From Marinilabiliales bacterium (GTDB taxonomy: Bacteria > Bacteroidota > Bacteroidia > Bacteroidales > F082), in assembly GCA_002869365.1 (NCBI GenBank), contig PKTA01000053.1:1-55896 (forward strand): a DNA stretch of 55,896 nt, in the 5' to 3' direction. The notes below the pieces were generated by a model. That model was not told the DNA's origin and searched no databases. It was given only the letters and a program-made list of their open reading frames with translations. The translations under genes and the position numbers were made by a program. Of the stretch, positions 16,858 through 26,683 are shown piece after piece. Numbering within the stretch: the first letter of the stretch is position 1; each line of letters opens with the position of its first letter.

Positions 16858-18654
16858 TTATTTAGATGCATACTTTTCGATTTGCTTTTCCATTAGGGTT
16901 AACAATTCGTTTTTAATAATTGGCTTAGCAATATAATCGTCGAAACCCGCTTCAAGGAACCGGTCTTTATCGCCTGCCATAGCATATGCCGTTTGGGCAA
17001 TAAATGGAATATTTTTGTATTCAGGATACAATCTCCTTATTTCCTGCATCAAACGGGTGCCATCCCATGGGGCAGGAAGATTTATGTCGAATAGCATTAT
17101 ATGAAAAAACTTCTTTTTACTGTATGTTTTCTTTATAACATCCATGGCATGATTACCATCAACTGTAGTTGTAATGCTTCCTGATTTTTTAAGCATTTTT
17201 TCCAAAACCATACGGTTCATTCTATCATCTTCCACAATAAAAATATCCAAAGAGCCCAATTCAGGTGCATTGAGAAGAGTAACAGGAACGGCTTCGGCTT
17301 TTTTAGTATCAGGCTCAGTACTTACTTCATTTGCTACCCCAAGTAAAATCCTAAAAGAAGTCCCTTTGTTTTCTTTAGTGGATATTTCAATTTGTCCATC
17401 CATAAGGTCGATAAACCTTTTGCAAAGTTTAAGGCCGATTCCAATTCCCTGATATGATTTTTCATTTTCCACCTGACTGGCCGATTTAAATGCTTTTTTA
17501 ATTAAATCGGCATATTCAACGGGAATACCAAATCCAGTATCCTTTACTTCAATTTCAACAATCGAATTATCTTCAATATATTCGGCCATAAGGGTTACAA
17601 ATCCCTTGTCGGTATATTTAATGGCATTATCTATCAGTACATTTAAAACCTTTTTTAGTTTTTCATTATCGGCAAAAACCAATGGCATTTGCTCACCAAC
17701 TTTAGTTTTAAATATCAAACCCTTTTCATTGGCCTTGAAAATATTAATACTTTCTACGTCGTTAATAATTTCGGCAATGTTGCATTCAACAATACTTTTT
17801 TCGGTTACATTAGCCTCTATTGATGATATATCGATAATATTAGTAAGCAGATTTTCGAGTTTACTACCACTTTGCTGAATTTTTTGGGCATATGAATATA
17901 AACTCTCATCTCCAATTATTGCCAATTCCGTTTCTAAAATGTTTGCAAACCCATTTATACCATTTAAAGACGAGCGTATTTGGTGGCTCATATTCGAAAG
18001 GAAAGCATTTTTTAAATAATTGCTTTCTTCGAGTACTTTAAGTTGCTTTTTAAGTTCAAGTTCATTTTTTTCTAAAGTTTTTTGCTCTTCCTTATGAGGA
18101 GACAATTCTTCTGCCAGACGACTTTCTATACTACTTATTTTTTCATACTTTTCTTTATATACTTCTTCAGCCTTAGCCGTTATTTCATCAATTTTTTTGA
18201 AATAATTACTTTTAAGTTTGAAATACCAAACAAATACAAAAATTATTGTTAATAATGCCAGTGCCAATACAGCATACTTAATATAATCAACTGATTGCTC
18301 ATGATCAGGGTAGGCCGGTTTATCTTTGCTTTGATAGTATGATGCCAAAAGTTTAAACATTTCGCTTTTTGCCTCAGAACTAACTAAAGTATCATTTAAC
18401 TCAACATATTGTTGAGCGTATTTTACAAATTTCTTGTTGTCTGAACTTTGATATTCATAAACCAGTTTCTCCAGAATTTCTGCTTTTTCACTTAATGTTG
18501 CTGTTTTCAGTCTTTTTTCAAGATTACTAATATTTGAATTAGAAGTTTGTGCATACAAATTATCTGAATTATAAGTAATTGCAAGCAAAATTACTGTTAA
18601 TAAAAAAACAGTGTAAAGATTTTTAGATCGCATATTATTAATAGTGAATATCAT
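16858..18654 (-). CDS. Hybrid sensor histidine kinase / response regulator
   Basis: 598 residues (a second ATG at 18633, MRSKNLY, may be the true start). Signal-type hydrophobic segment near 15-30, a periplasmic helical part of about 90 residues, a transmembrane helix at 124-145, a coiled coil at 150-215, then HisKA with His224, HATPase_c with the N box (DNAIKY, 343-348), G1 (DTGFGIP, 372-378) and G2 (GIGIGL, 403-408). The receiver domain runs from about 468 to 595 with acidic pair Glu475-Asp476-Asp477, phospho-acceptor Asp523 and Lys577. The H box reads SHQIRSSL rather than SHEIRTPL, so the acidic residue next to the histidine is Gln. No output regulator lies beside it. The signal is unknown. 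Confidence 0.9.
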   Translation of the reverse strand: MIFTINNMRSKNLYTVFLLTVILLAITYNSDNLYAQTSNSNISNLEKRLKTATLSEKAEILEKLVYEYQSSDNKKFVKYAQQYVELNDTLVSSEAKSEMFKLLASYYQSKDKPAYPDHEQSVDYIKYAVLALALLTIIFVFVWYFKLKSNYFKKIDEITAKAEEVYKEKYEKISSIESRLAEELSPHKEEQKTLEKNELELKKQLKVLEESNYLKNAFLSNMSHQIRSSLNGINGFANILETELAIIGDESLYSYAQKIQQSGSKLENLLTNIIDISSIEANVTEKSIVECNIAEIINDVESINIFKANEKGLIFKTKVGEQMPLVFADNEKLKKVLNVLIDNAIKYTDKGFVTLMAEYIEDNSIVEIEVKDTGFGIPVEYADLIKKAFKSASQVENEKSYQGIGIGLKLCKRFIDLMDGQIEISTKENKGTSFRILLGVANEVSTEPDTKKAEAVPVTLLNAPELGSLDIFIVEDDRMNRMVLEKMLKKSGSITTTVDGNHAMDVIKKTYSKKKFFHIMLFDINLPAPWDGTRLMQEIRRLYPEYKNIPFIAQTAYAMAGDKDRFLEAGFDDYIAKPIIKNELLTLMEKQIEKYASK

Positions 18655-18750
18655 TGGCTCAAATGTAAGTAATATTTCAACATTCTAGGCCTATGTAGGT
18701 TAAAAAAACAATGCTAATTAATACATGATAAAGTTTACAATTTGTAGTTG

Positions 18751-18758
18751 TATATTTG
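18751..18758 (+). promoter_or_regulatory. Possible -7 promoter box of the carboxylase operon
   Basis: TATATTTG fits TAnnTTTG, with a second looser copy (TATCTTTA, 18767-18774) 8 bases further on. Both lie in the 189-base divergent region before the biotin carboxylase gene; neither has an ideal -33 TTTG. Confidence 0.4.
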
Positions 18759-18843
18759 TTATTTTTTATCTTTACACCCCAAATTTATGGGTTCTATTTT
18801 GGTAATAGTACTGAAACAGTGACAATTAAAAGCAAATTTACGT

Positions 18844-20355
18844 ATGATTAAAAAAATTTTGGTAGCCAATAGAGGTGAAATTGCTATTCGGGTTATGCGT
18901 TCTTGTCGTGAGATGGGAATAAAATCGGTTGCAGTATTTTCCGAAGCGGATCGCACATCTATGCATGTAAGATTTGCCGATGAAGCATATTTTATTGGCC
19001 CTTCACCTTCTAATGAAAGTTATCTGGTAATTGATAAAATTATTGATGTTGCCAAGAGAAGCGGAGCTGATGCAATACATCCCGGTTACGGTTTTTTGTC
19101 GGAGAATGCTGAGTTCACCGAAAGATGTAAAGAAGAGGGTATTATTTTTATTGGACCTTCGGCCCATGCCATAAACACCATGGGAGACAAAATAACGGCA
19201 AGAAAGAAGATGCAAAAAGCATCAGTACCAGTTGTTCCCGGCACAACAGAGCCCATTACAGACTTAGATGATGCTGTGGAAACCATAAAGAAAATCGGTT
19301 TACCAGTAATGGTAAAAGCCAGTGCCGGTGGTGGTGGAAAAGGGATGAGACTTGTGACTGAAGAAAAAAACATAAGATCGTCAGTAAATGCAGCTAAGTC
19401 GGAAGCCAAAGCCTCCTTTGGGGATGATGCAGTATATATAGAAAAATATATTGATTCGCCACATCATATTGAATTCCAGGTACTTTGTGATAATCATGGA
19501 AATGCTATTCATCTTTTTGAGAGAGAGTGTTCTGTTCAAAGAAGACATCAAAAAGTTGTTGAGGAAACTCCATCTCCGATAATGACCGATAAAGTCAGAA
19601 TGGAAATGGGAGCCCATGCTGTTGCTGCTGCCAAAGCAGTAAATTATTCTGGCGCAGGAACCATCGAATTTATTGTTGACGATGACTTAAATTATTATTT
19701 CCTTGAGATGAATACCCGTCTTCAGGTTGAGCATCCCATTACCGAAAGGGTTGTAGGTGTTGATCTGGTAAAAGAACAAATAAAAATAGCAAACAATTTA
19801 CCTTTAGATTTAAAGCAGGAAGACCTTTTCCAAAATGGCCACGCCATAGAGGTAAGAATTTATGCTGAAGATCCTGACAATAATTTCATGCCTAATCCAG
19901 GAAAAATAAAACATATTACCGAGCCTTTAGGTCTTGGCGTTCGCCATGATGGATATGTTTATGAAGGCTATGAAATTCCAATGCATTACGACCCAATGAT
20001 TTCAAAACTTATCTGTTGGGCACCTACCAGAAATGAAGCTATCGACAGGATGAAAAGAGCCCTATACGCCTATAAAATAACGGGAGTAAAAACTTCTATT
20101 CCATTCTTACACAGAATAATGGATGTTCCTGCCTTTAAAGAGGGAAAATATAATACTCACTTCATACAGGACAATTCAAAATATTTGGATTCAACCAAAG
20201 AGCCTAAACAGAAAGTAAAAGACGTAGCATGTATTGCCGCTTTTGTTGATTATTTGAATAAATATGAGTCTACTAATGGAAAATCTACGGAATCATCCCA
20301 AAGTTTAAAACCGTGGAAACAATATGGCCGTAAAATTAGTATTAATCGCCTGTAA
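18844..20355 (+). CDS. accC: Biotin carboxylase subunit of acyl-CoA (propionyl-CoA) carboxylase
   Basis: 503 residues. It carboxylates biotin using ATP and bicarbonate. The N-terminal domain begins KKILVANRGEIAIRVMRSC. The ATP-grasp domain carries the Gly-rich loop KASAGGGGKGMR (about residue 159-170), the HIEFQVLCD strand, and the catalytic EMNTRLQVEHPITE segment. The C-terminal domain contains the AEDPDNNFMPNPGKI motif. At about 500 residues it is a separate subunit without its own biotin domain. It heads a three-gene operon (gaps 12 and 30 bases) with the biotin carrier and carboxyltransferase genes. Because the partner is propionyl-type, this is probably not the fatty-acid-synthesis AccC. 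Confidence 0.93.
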   Translation: MIKKILVANRGEIAIRVMRSCREMGIKSVAVFSEADRTSMHVRFADEAYFIGPSPSNESYLVIDKIIDVAKRSGADAIHPGYGFLSENAEFTERCKEEGIIFIGPSAHAINTMGDKITARKKMQKASVPVVPGTTEPITDLDDAVETIKKIGLPVMVKASAGGGGKGMRLVTEEKNIRSSVNAAKSEAKASFGDDAVYIEKYIDSPHHIEFQVLCDNHGNAIHLFERECSVQRRHQKVVEETPSPIMTDKVRMEMGAHAVAAAKAVNYSGAGTIEFIVDDDLNYYFLEMNTRLQVEHPITERVVGVDLVKEQIKIANNLPLDLKQEDLFQNGHAIEVRIYAEDPDNNFMPNPGKIKHITEPLGLGVRHDGYVYEGYEIPMHYDPMISKLICWAPTRNEAIDRMKRALYAYKITGVKTSIPFLHRIMDVPAFKEGKYNTHFIQDNSKYLDSTKEPKQKVKDVACIAAFVDYLNKYESTNGKSTESSQSLKPWKQYGRKISINRL

Positions 20356-20367
20356 AAAATCACTATC

Positions 20368-20883
20368 ATGTCGTACGAAATAAAAGTAAATGATGAAATA
20401 TCAGAAATTGAAATCCTGAAAAAGGATGGAAATTTGATGGAAATAGCTGTTGGAGACAGGAATTACGTTGTGGATATCGTTGAGGTTGAAAAAGGTGTAT
20501 ATTCCATGTTGATAGATGGCACCTCCTTTAATGTAGAATTAAGTGGAAACGGCTTAAAGAAATACGAGGTAAATACGCTTTATAACTCATTTGATATTGA
20601 AGTTATAGATGCTGAAACCAAATATATGAATAACCGCAAAGAAGGCGAGGCAGATGATACTAATTTCATATCAACACCAATGCCCGGCAAGGTTGTGAAG
20701 ATACTTGTTAAAGAAGGAGAAATTGTAAAGGGCGGAGAAACCGCAATTATAGTTTCGGCAATGAAAATGGAAAGCGAGTACAAACTATCAAATGATAAAC
20801 GTATAAAACAAATTCTGGTTAATGAGGGTGACAATATTGATGGTCACCAACATCTGATTATACTGGAAGATATAGAAGAATAA
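20368..20883 (+). CDS. Biotin carboxyl carrier subunit of acyl-CoA carboxylase
   Basis: 171 residues. The C-terminal 75 residues form a biotinyl domain with the biotin-accepting Lys133 in AMKMES and the preceding STPMPGKVVKI strand. The N-terminal 90 residues are a small beta domain, probably the bridge between carboxylase and carboxyltransferase subunits as in propionyl-CoA carboxylase. It lies between the genes for these two subunits, 12 bases after the first and 30 bases before the second. Confidence 0.9.
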   Translation: MSYEIKVNDEISEIEILKKDGNLMEIAVGDRNYVVDIVEVEKGVYSMLIDGTSFNVELSGNGLKKYEVNTLYNSFDIEVIDAETKYMNNRKEGEADDTNFISTPMPGKVVKILVKEGEIVKGGETAIIVSAMKMESEYKLSNDKRIKQILVNEGDNIDGHQHLIILEDIEE

Positions 20884-20913
20884 AAAAATTATAACAATAA
20901 AATAAGGATAAAA

Positions 20914-22452
20914 ATGTCATTAATACCAAAAATACAAGAACTCGAAGAAAAGCATAAACTTGCTGAACTTGGTGGTGGCCAGGATCGTATCGACAAACAG
21001 CACAAAGCAGGAAGAAAAACTGCCAGAGAACGTATTGAAGAACTATTCGACAAAGGTACTTTTGTTGAGATAGACAAGTTTGTAACTCACCGAAATACTA
21101 ACTTTGGAATGGAGAAAAACAAAGTTCTTGGAGATGGTGTTGTTTCTGGTTACGGAAAAATTGATGGTAGATTAATGTATGCATTTGCACAGGATTTTAC
21201 TGTTTTAGGTGGCTCTTTAAGTAGGGCAAATGCCGATAAAATTGTAAAGATTATGGATCTTGCAATGAAGATGGGAGCGCCTGTTATCGGACTAAACGAT
21301 TCGGGTGGAGCAAGAATACAGGAAGGTGTTGAAAGCCTGGCCGGATATGCCGACATTTTTTATCGTAATGTTAGAAGTTCGGGGGTAATTCCTCAAATTT
21401 CAGCAATACTGGGCCCATGTGCCGGAGGGGCAGTATACTCCCCTGCTATTACCGACTTTATTATGATGGTAAAAGACACTTCCTATATGTTTGTTACCGG
21501 ACCAGATGTAATTAAAACAGTTACAAATGAAGAAGTTACCATGGAAGAACTTGGTGGAGCAATGACTCATAATCAAAAGTCGGGGGTGGCACATTTTACT
21601 GCCGATGATGATGATCAGGCAATGATGATGATAAGAGAATTAATGAGTTTCTTACCATCAAACAATCTCGAAGATCCTCCAAGAAAAAAGTGCATCGATG
21701 ATATGAATCGGGAGGAACCGGCTTTGGATAAAATAATCCCTTCCGATCCAAATAAGCCATACGATATGATGGATATTATCCTTCCTGTTGTAGATAATAA
21801 ACACTTTTTGGAAGTTCAACCACATTACGCTAAAAATATTATTGTAGGCTTTGCCCGCATTGGCGGAAGACCTGTAGGTATTGTTGCTAACCAACCTGCA
21901 GTTTTAGCAGGAGTGTTGGATATCGACAGTTCCACAAAAGCAGCACGCTTTGTAAGATTCTGCGATGCATTTAATATACCTATAGTAACTTTTGAAGATG
22001 TTCCGGGATTCTTACCAGGAACAGCACAGGAATTTGGAGGAATAATAAAACATGGTGCAAAATTATTATATGCTTTTGCAGAAGCTACAGTTCCAAAAAT
22101 TACTATTATTACACGTAAAGCATACGGCGGAGCCTACGACGTTATGTCGAGTAAACATATCGGTGCCGATTATAATTTCGCCTATCCAACAGCTGAAATA
22201 GCAGTAATGGGACCTGAAGGAGCAGTAAATATTATCTACCGAAACAAATTAAATACCGAAGAAGAAAGAACAAAAGCTGTTGCCGATTACAGAGATAATT
22301 TTGCCAGTCCTTATAAAGCGGCAGAATTAGGCTATATCGACGAAATTATTTTCCCGCATAATACCAGGAAAAAAATTAATCAGGCATTGGAAATGACTGA
22401 AAACAAATCGGATAGCAATCCGCCTAAAAAACATGGTAATATTCCGCTTTAA
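20914..22452 (+). CDS. pccB: Propionyl-CoA carboxylase-type carboxyltransferase subunit
   Basis: 512 residues with two crotonase-fold halves. It transfers carboxylate from biotin to acyl-CoA, here most likely propionyl-CoA to methylmalonyl-CoA. N-terminal half: [30 protein letters not shown], and the oxyanion segment [12 protein letters not shown]-terminal half: [16 protein letters not shown] and [15 protein letters not shown]. In the latter, Asp409 stands at the position that in actinobacterial PccB is reported to select propionyl-CoA (acetyl-type enzymes carry Ile). It completes the operon with the biotin carboxylase and carrier genes, and icmF in the same window could use or feed the product. 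Confidence 0.92.
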   Translation: MSLIPKIQELEEKHKLAELGGGQDRIDKQHKAGRKTARERIEELFDKGTFVEIDKFVTHRNTNFGMEKNKVLGDGVVSGYGKIDGRLMYAFAQDFTVLGGSLSRANADKIVKIMDLAMKMGAPVIGLNDSGGARIQEGVESLAGYADIFYRNVRSSGVIPQISAILGPCAGGAVYSPAITDFIMMVKDTSYMFVTGPDVIKTVTNEEVTMEELGGAMTHNQKSGVAHFTADDDDQAMMMIRELMSFLPSNNLEDPPRKKCIDDMNREEPALDKIIPSDPNKPYDMMDIILPVVDNKHFLEVQPHYAKNIIVGFARIGGRPVGIVANQPAVLAGVLDIDSSTKAARFVRFCDAFNIPIVTFEDVPGFLPGTAQEFGGIIKHGAKLLYAFAEATVPKITIITRKAYGGAYDVMSSKHIGADYNFAYPTAEIAVMGPEGAVNIIYRNKLNTEEERTKAVADYRDNFASPYKAAELGYIDEIIFPHNTRKKINQALEMTENKSDSNPPKKHGNIPL

Positions 22453-22525
22453 TTTTTTGTAATTTTTTACAATTTTGTAATCCCATTGCGGAGAAAAGTA
22501 TTAACATTGTAGTAATTTTTAAAAT

Positions 22526-22531
22526 AGGAGG
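22526..22531 (+). promoter_or_regulatory. Strong Shine-Dalgarno sequence of corA
   Basis: AGGAGG is 8 bases before the ATG of corA. This is notable because almost no other gene in the window has a recognisable ribosome-binding site; it fixes the start. Confidence 0.7.
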
Positions 22532-22539
22532 AAATACCT

Positions 22540-23448
22540 ATGGTTGAAACTATTAAGATTGGAAGATTATTGTGGGTAAACATTAAAAACCCCACGAACG
22601 AAGACCTGGATGAAATTGCAAACACGTATCACTTCCACCCTCTTGATATTGAAGACTGTCGCGAATCCAACCAGAGATCCAAAATTGACGTTTATGATGA
22701 TTATAATTTCTTAATTCTTCATTTTCCAAATTTCGACAGACAGAATCGCTTTATTAAACCCAGAGAAGTTAAAATTTTCTGGGGAGAAGATTTTTTAATA
22801 ACAATAGGTAAATCACATTGGGTTGTCGACAGTGTTTTCGATGAAGCAATGGAACAATATCACCGTGGTGATGATTTTGAAGTTGGTACTTCCGATGCTA
22901 TTTTATATTTAATACTTGAAAAACTAATGAACGAATCGACCTATCTATTACGTAAGGTCGGACTTGAATTAGAATTGATTAACAGGCAATTATTGGGTAA
23001 ATCACCAGCAAAAATTATTGAAAGGCTTTCCTACACAAGAAAAAATATCATTGTCCTGAATACAATGCTTAAACCTCAACTTCGGGTTTTTAATCAGTTT
23101 GAATCAGGTAAAGTTCAGGGATTTGCTGATAATATGGAAGATTACTGGGGTAATATCCTCGACTACTATAATCAGATGTGGGATATGACGGAAGACTTTG
23201 GTGAACTTATCGAAGGTCTTTCAACTACTTTCGATTCGTTGCAGACAAATAAAACAAACGAAATAATGAAAATACTTACTCTTATTTCGTCTATTGTGTT
23301 GCCTCTTACCCTGTTAACCGGTATTTATGGAATGAATGTACTTCTTCCCCTGGAAAGTGATAAAAGTGCCTTCTGGATAATTATGGCTCTAATGCTTGGA
23401 ATTGGTGTTGGTATGATTATTCTCTTTAAGAAGAAAAAATGGATGTAG
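22540..23448 (+). CDS. corA: CorA family magnesium/divalent cation transporter
   Basis: 302 residues. An N-terminal cytoplasmic alpha/beta domain (about 1-150) and long stalk helix (155-245) are followed by two C-terminal transmembrane helices. The first ends in the signature Tyr-Gly-Met-Asn (TGIYGMNVLLPL, about residue 265) and the second is IIMALMLGIGVGMIILF, with a basic tail KKKKWM. It would form a pentameric Mg2+ (or Co2+/Ni2+) channel in the inner membrane. It starts 87 bases after the carboxylase operon and may be partly read through from it. A functional link is not evident, though uptake of divalent metal would suit the neighbouring ATP-dependent enzymes. Confidence 0.95.
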   Translation: MVETIKIGRLLWVNIKNPTNEDLDEIANTYHFHPLDIEDCRESNQRSKIDVYDDYNFLILHFPNFDRQNRFIKPREVKIFWGEDFLITIGKSHWVVDSVFDEAMEQYHRGDDFEVGTSDAILYLILEKLMNESTYLLRKVGLELELINRQLLGKSPAKIIERLSYTRKNIIVLNTMLKPQLRVFNQFESGKVQGFADNMEDYWGNILDYYNQMWDMTEDFGELIEGLSTTFDSLQTNKTNEIMKILTLISSIVLPLTLLTGIYGMNVLLPLESDKSAFWIIMALMLGIGVGMIILFKKKKWM

Positions 23449-23461
23449 ATAAGTAATAATC

Positions 23462-25060
23462 CTAAATTCCTTTTTTCTTTCTCAAAAAGCCCTGTGTTAA
23501 TGCAATTAAAAATACCATTACACTAATAAAGGCTGATGTAGTAGCCAGATAATCTCCGTTTTTTACGTAATATGTCAACTCATCATTGGCCCTTATTGTT
23601 TGTTTTAAAACTGCTGGTTCCCAGTATTTTGTTCTCTGTAAAACATCACCTCTTTCATTAATAAATGCTGAAATTCCTGTATTTGCGGAACGTGCAACCC
23701 ACCGACGTGTTTCTATGGCTCTTAAACTTGAAAATAACAGATGTTGTTTATGACCGGGAGTATTACCCCACCATCCATCATTGGTAATAACAAAAATTAT
23801 CATCCCGCCTTTTTTCACCGTTTCGGTAACAAATTCACCATAAATGGATTCGTAACATATTATTGGTGAACTTCCTATGGAATCCAAATCCCAGAATACC
23901 ACTGGATCCTTATCTCTTCCTAATGTTCCGGTTGTGCCACCAAGATCTACTGCCAGGGATTCGATTGGTTTTAAAATGCCCCAGGATGGCATAATCTCAA
24001 CACCGGGAGTTAATTTCGATTTGTGATGCAACTGGACAAAACCTCGATTATCAACCAGTAATGCTGAATTATAAGCATAATAATACTTATCTATACTGCG
24101 AAATTTTCTTGCTGCATTAGTTTTTTCGTCTCCGTTTCTTATCATTTTATAAGTAGTGGCTCCGGTTATAAAAGTTAAGCTATCAAAATTTTTTGCCGTA
24201 GCAAAAAGGCTGTTTATTGTAGTTGAATTATTTAAGGCTCCTACCCAAATATCCTCCTGTAAAGCTGATTCAGGCATTACAACATATTTTGTTTTCTCAT
24301 CAACAAGCGGTATAGCCAAAGCCAGATTACGACTTAAAATAGAGTCGGGGCTCAAATTATATTGTTCATTATAAGGGTCTATGTTTGGTTGCACAACCAC
24401 AACATCAACTTCTTTTCCTTTCTCCAGATAATTGTTATAAATATTAACAGAATAAATTATTGGAACAACAATTACCAAAACTAAAACTATTGTATTAATG
24501 TAAAGGCCTTTGAAACTCCTTTGATGTACAAATTTATTTAGAATGGTGAATATCAATACATTTACAATAAGTATCCAAAGTCCTCCCCCAAATGTTCCAG
24601 TATATTCATACCATTGAATTATTTTAGGTGTAGAAGCAAATGCATTTCCAAGATTTAACCACGACCAGCTTAAATCCCAGTTCAAATGAAAATATTCCCA
24701 ACTTATCCAATAAAAAATCAGTATCCAACTACCTTTTTTGTTTTGATAAAACCACTTTTTAGAAAGATGAAAGAGTTGAAATACTATGGCAGTAAACAAT
24801 GCATTTAATACAAAGGCCGCTACCGAACCAACTGAGGTTGAATACCATATCCACCAAGTAGTTAGCACGTTCCATATTAAAAAGGCAAGCCATGCAAGCC
24901 AAAACATTCCCTTTTTATTGCTGTCGCCAAGATATTGTTGTACAAAAAGCAAAGGTACCAAAGCAATAAAAACCAATGGAGTAAATCCGTTTACCGGCCA
25001 TGATAATGCTAATAGTAAACCACTTAATATAGAAAGTAAAACAAGATATATTGTCTTCAT
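23462..25060 (-). CDS. lnt: Apolipoprotein N-acyltransferase
   Basis: 532 residues. It adds the third acyl chain to the N-terminal cysteine of lipoproteins in the inner membrane. The N-terminal 220 residues contain about six or seven transmembrane helices, followed by a carbon-nitrogen hydrolase domain with the Glu-Lys-Cys triad: Glu in VVMPESALQ (about 264), Lys in HHKSKLTPGVEIMP (about 350) and Cys in PIICYESIYGE (about 403). A last transmembrane helix lies near the C-terminus (ATTSAFISVMVFLIALT). Transcribed alone, convergent with corA. Confidence 0.95.
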   Translation of the reverse strand: MKTIYLVLLSILSGLLLALSWPVNGFTPLVFIALVPLLFVQQYLGDSNKKGMFWLAWLAFLIWNVLTTWWIWYSTSVGSVAAFVLNALFTAIVFQLFHLSKKWFYQNKKGSWILIFYWISWEYFHLNWDLSWSWLNLGNAFASTPKIIQWYEYTGTFGGGLWILIVNVLIFTILNKFVHQRSFKGLYINTIVLVLVIVVPIIYSVNIYNNYLEKGKEVDVVVVQPNIDPYNEQYNLSPDSILSRNLALAIPLVDEKTKYVVMPESALQEDIWVGALNNSTTINSLFATAKNFDSLTFITGATTYKMIRNGDEKTNAARKFRSIDKYYYAYNSALLVDNRGFVQLHHKSKLTPGVEIMPSWGILKPIESLAVDLGGTTGTLGRDKDPVVFWDLDSIGSSPIICYESIYGEFVTETVKKGGMIIFVITNDGWWGNTPGHKQHLLFSSLRAIETRRWVARSANTGISAFINERGDVLQRTKYWEPAVLKQTIRANDELTYYVKNGDYLATTSAFISVMVFLIALTQGFLRKKKGI

Positions 25061-25159
25061 GCCAAAAATTTTGCTGTAAAATTAGTCAATTAATTTTATG
25101 AGTGCGGATGAATTAACTGTTTAAAAAACTAAAAAACCGCGATAGGATATTTAATTTCA

Positions 25160-26005
25160 TTAAGAGTTAAAAAAATTAAGCAATTTATCCCAGAAGCCTT
25201 TTTCATAATGACAATTACTATGCCCTTTACCCTTTATTTTCCATAGTTTAACCAAGTTTCTATCAGCTTTCCCAAAGATCAATTCTCCCTGTTCAACAGG
25301 AACAACTTTATCGTAGGTACCATGAACCAATAAAGTTTTTGCCTGCGTTTTGTTAATGTTGTTTGCTGCACAAATTTCATTAAATTTTTTCCCAACCTTG
25401 AACTCTAAATACTTGAATACCAAGGCAATAATAGGTTTAGGTATTTTCTTTTTGACTAAGAATAATTTCATAACATCGGCCGGATTGGATGGTGCACCAA
25501 CGGTAACTATCTTATTAACTCTACTATCATTTGCAGCAGCATAAATTGATGCCGCACCTCCTATAGATAATCCGATAAGATAAATTTGTACTGAGGAATC
25601 AGGTTTTTCCTTTTTTAAAAAATCGATACATGATTTTATGTCCTCGGCAAACTTTATCATCGACGAATAACTATCCTTATCACTATCACCGTGATTACGC
25701 GAATCGAAAGCCAAAACATTAAAGTTATATTTGCTCAGGTTTTTGATATACGGCATCATACGAGATGAATTTTTACCCCATCCATGCATAAGAATAATGC
25801 TTTTATCAGAAGTCTTATTTCCAACCCACCACGAATTCAATTTTCTATTATTATAAGTTGGTATTAAGCAGGTTTCGTATTTAATTCCTTCATCAAGCGG
25901 GGTTTTGTCATTTTTAGCAATTGGGTTTCTAAAATTATTTACAGCAATAAAAAAGAAAAACACTATTAATACAAAAGTGGCAATAATAATATATACAACA
26001 ATCAT
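25160..26005 (-). CDS. Membrane-anchored alpha/beta hydrolase
   Basis: 281 residues. One N-terminal transmembrane helix (residues 2-24, IIIATFVLIVFFFFIAV) places the catalytic domain on the outer face of the inner membrane or tethered to it. The domain has the oxyanion segment LMHGWGKNSSRM, nucleophile Ser in GLSIGGAAS (about residue 147), an Asp in VHGTYDKVVPVEQ (about 231) and the His in GKGHSNCHYEKGF (about 262). This is the YqjL/BAAT-like hydrolase group; the substrate is unknown. It starts 7 bases after the lysoplasmalogenase gene, so it is the last gene of a trpS-hflX-YhhN-hydrolase run, and its substrate may be a lipid or ester. Confidence 0.85.
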   Translation of the reverse strand: MIVVYIIIATFVLIVFFFFIAVNNFRNPIAKNDKTPLDEGIKYETCLIPTYNNRKLNSWWVGNKTSDKSIILMHGWGKNSSRMMPYIKNLSKYNFNVLAFDSRNHGDSDKDSYSSMIKFAEDIKSCIDFLKKEKPDSSVQIYLIGLSIGGAASIYAAANDSRVNKIVTVGAPSNPADVMKLFLVKKKIPKPIIALVFKYLEFKVGKKFNEICAANNINKTQAKTLLVHGTYDKVVPVEQGELIFGKADRNLVKLWKIKGKGHSNCHYEKGFWDKLLNFFNS

Positions 26006-26012
26006 ATGTAAT

Positions 26013-26642
26013 TTATTTTATGGAAAGGGCAAGGTAAACTAATGCCATCCAGTACGTTATATGAATTACAGCAATGGAATAGAACTTTTTCCCAATAAAT
26101 CTGGCATGAGCCAGAAAGGAGTCGGAAATAACAAATAACACTGCACCTAAAAATGCATAAAAGGCCGAAACTTCTGCCGAATAATAATATTCTACTGAGG
26201 CTTGCCAGAGAAATATCATCAAAACCAAAGCATAAACAATTACCGGTAATTTCATTTCTCCCGTCTTAGGTAATATTAACTTAAGAAAGATAAGTGTATA
26301 AAGTGCTGCTGGTAAAAGTATTAAGAAGTCATAAACTGAATTTAAGCCATCGCTTATTGCAATAATAAAGAGAATATGTGCAATTAAAAATGAGCCTAAT
26401 CCAAATACAAATCTATCACGAGGATGCATTAAAAAAATATCCCCTGCAAGGGAAAATAATAATCCTACAATAATTAAATCAGCATAGATATCTTGCAAAT
26501 TACTCATCTGCATACAAGCAATTATAATTACAAGTAGTGTAGTGATTGGCTTAAAAATATACTTTATTACGGATGCATTATTATACTCAGCTATTATGTA
26601 TGCTAATGCAGAAATAATTATGGAAATAATAAGAATCGTCAT
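26013..26642 (-). CDS. YhhN family lysoplasmalogenase-like membrane protein
   Basis: 209 residues, about eight short transmembrane helices. It has the family motifs GLLFSLAGDIFLM (about residues 60-72) and FVISDSFLAHARF, whose Asp residues are typical of YhhN/TMEM86 proteins. Characterised TMEM86 enzymes hydrolyse the vinyl-ether bond of lysoplasmalogens. Whether this bacterium makes plasmalogens is not shown in the window. It lies 41 bases after hflX and 7 bases before the hydrolase gene. Confidence 0.85.
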   Translation of the reverse strand: MTILIISIIISALAYIIAEYNNASVIKYIFKPITTLLVIIIACMQMSNLQDIYADLIIVGLLFSLAGDIFLMHPRDRFVFGLGSFLIAHILFIIAISDGLNSVYDFLILLPAALYTLIFLKLILPKTGEMKLPVIVYALVLMIFLWQASVEYYYSAEVSAFYAFLGAVLFVISDSFLAHARFIGKKFYSIAVIHITYWMALVYLALSIK

Positions 26643-26683
26643 GTTTAATGAACTTATACTTAGGAAATATTTCCCTTTAATTG

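Noticed and set aside
19086..19409. Open frame of 107 codons on the minus strand opposite the biotin carboxylase gene
   Set aside because: It lies wholly inside a strongly conserved gene on the other strand and its translation has no recognisable features.
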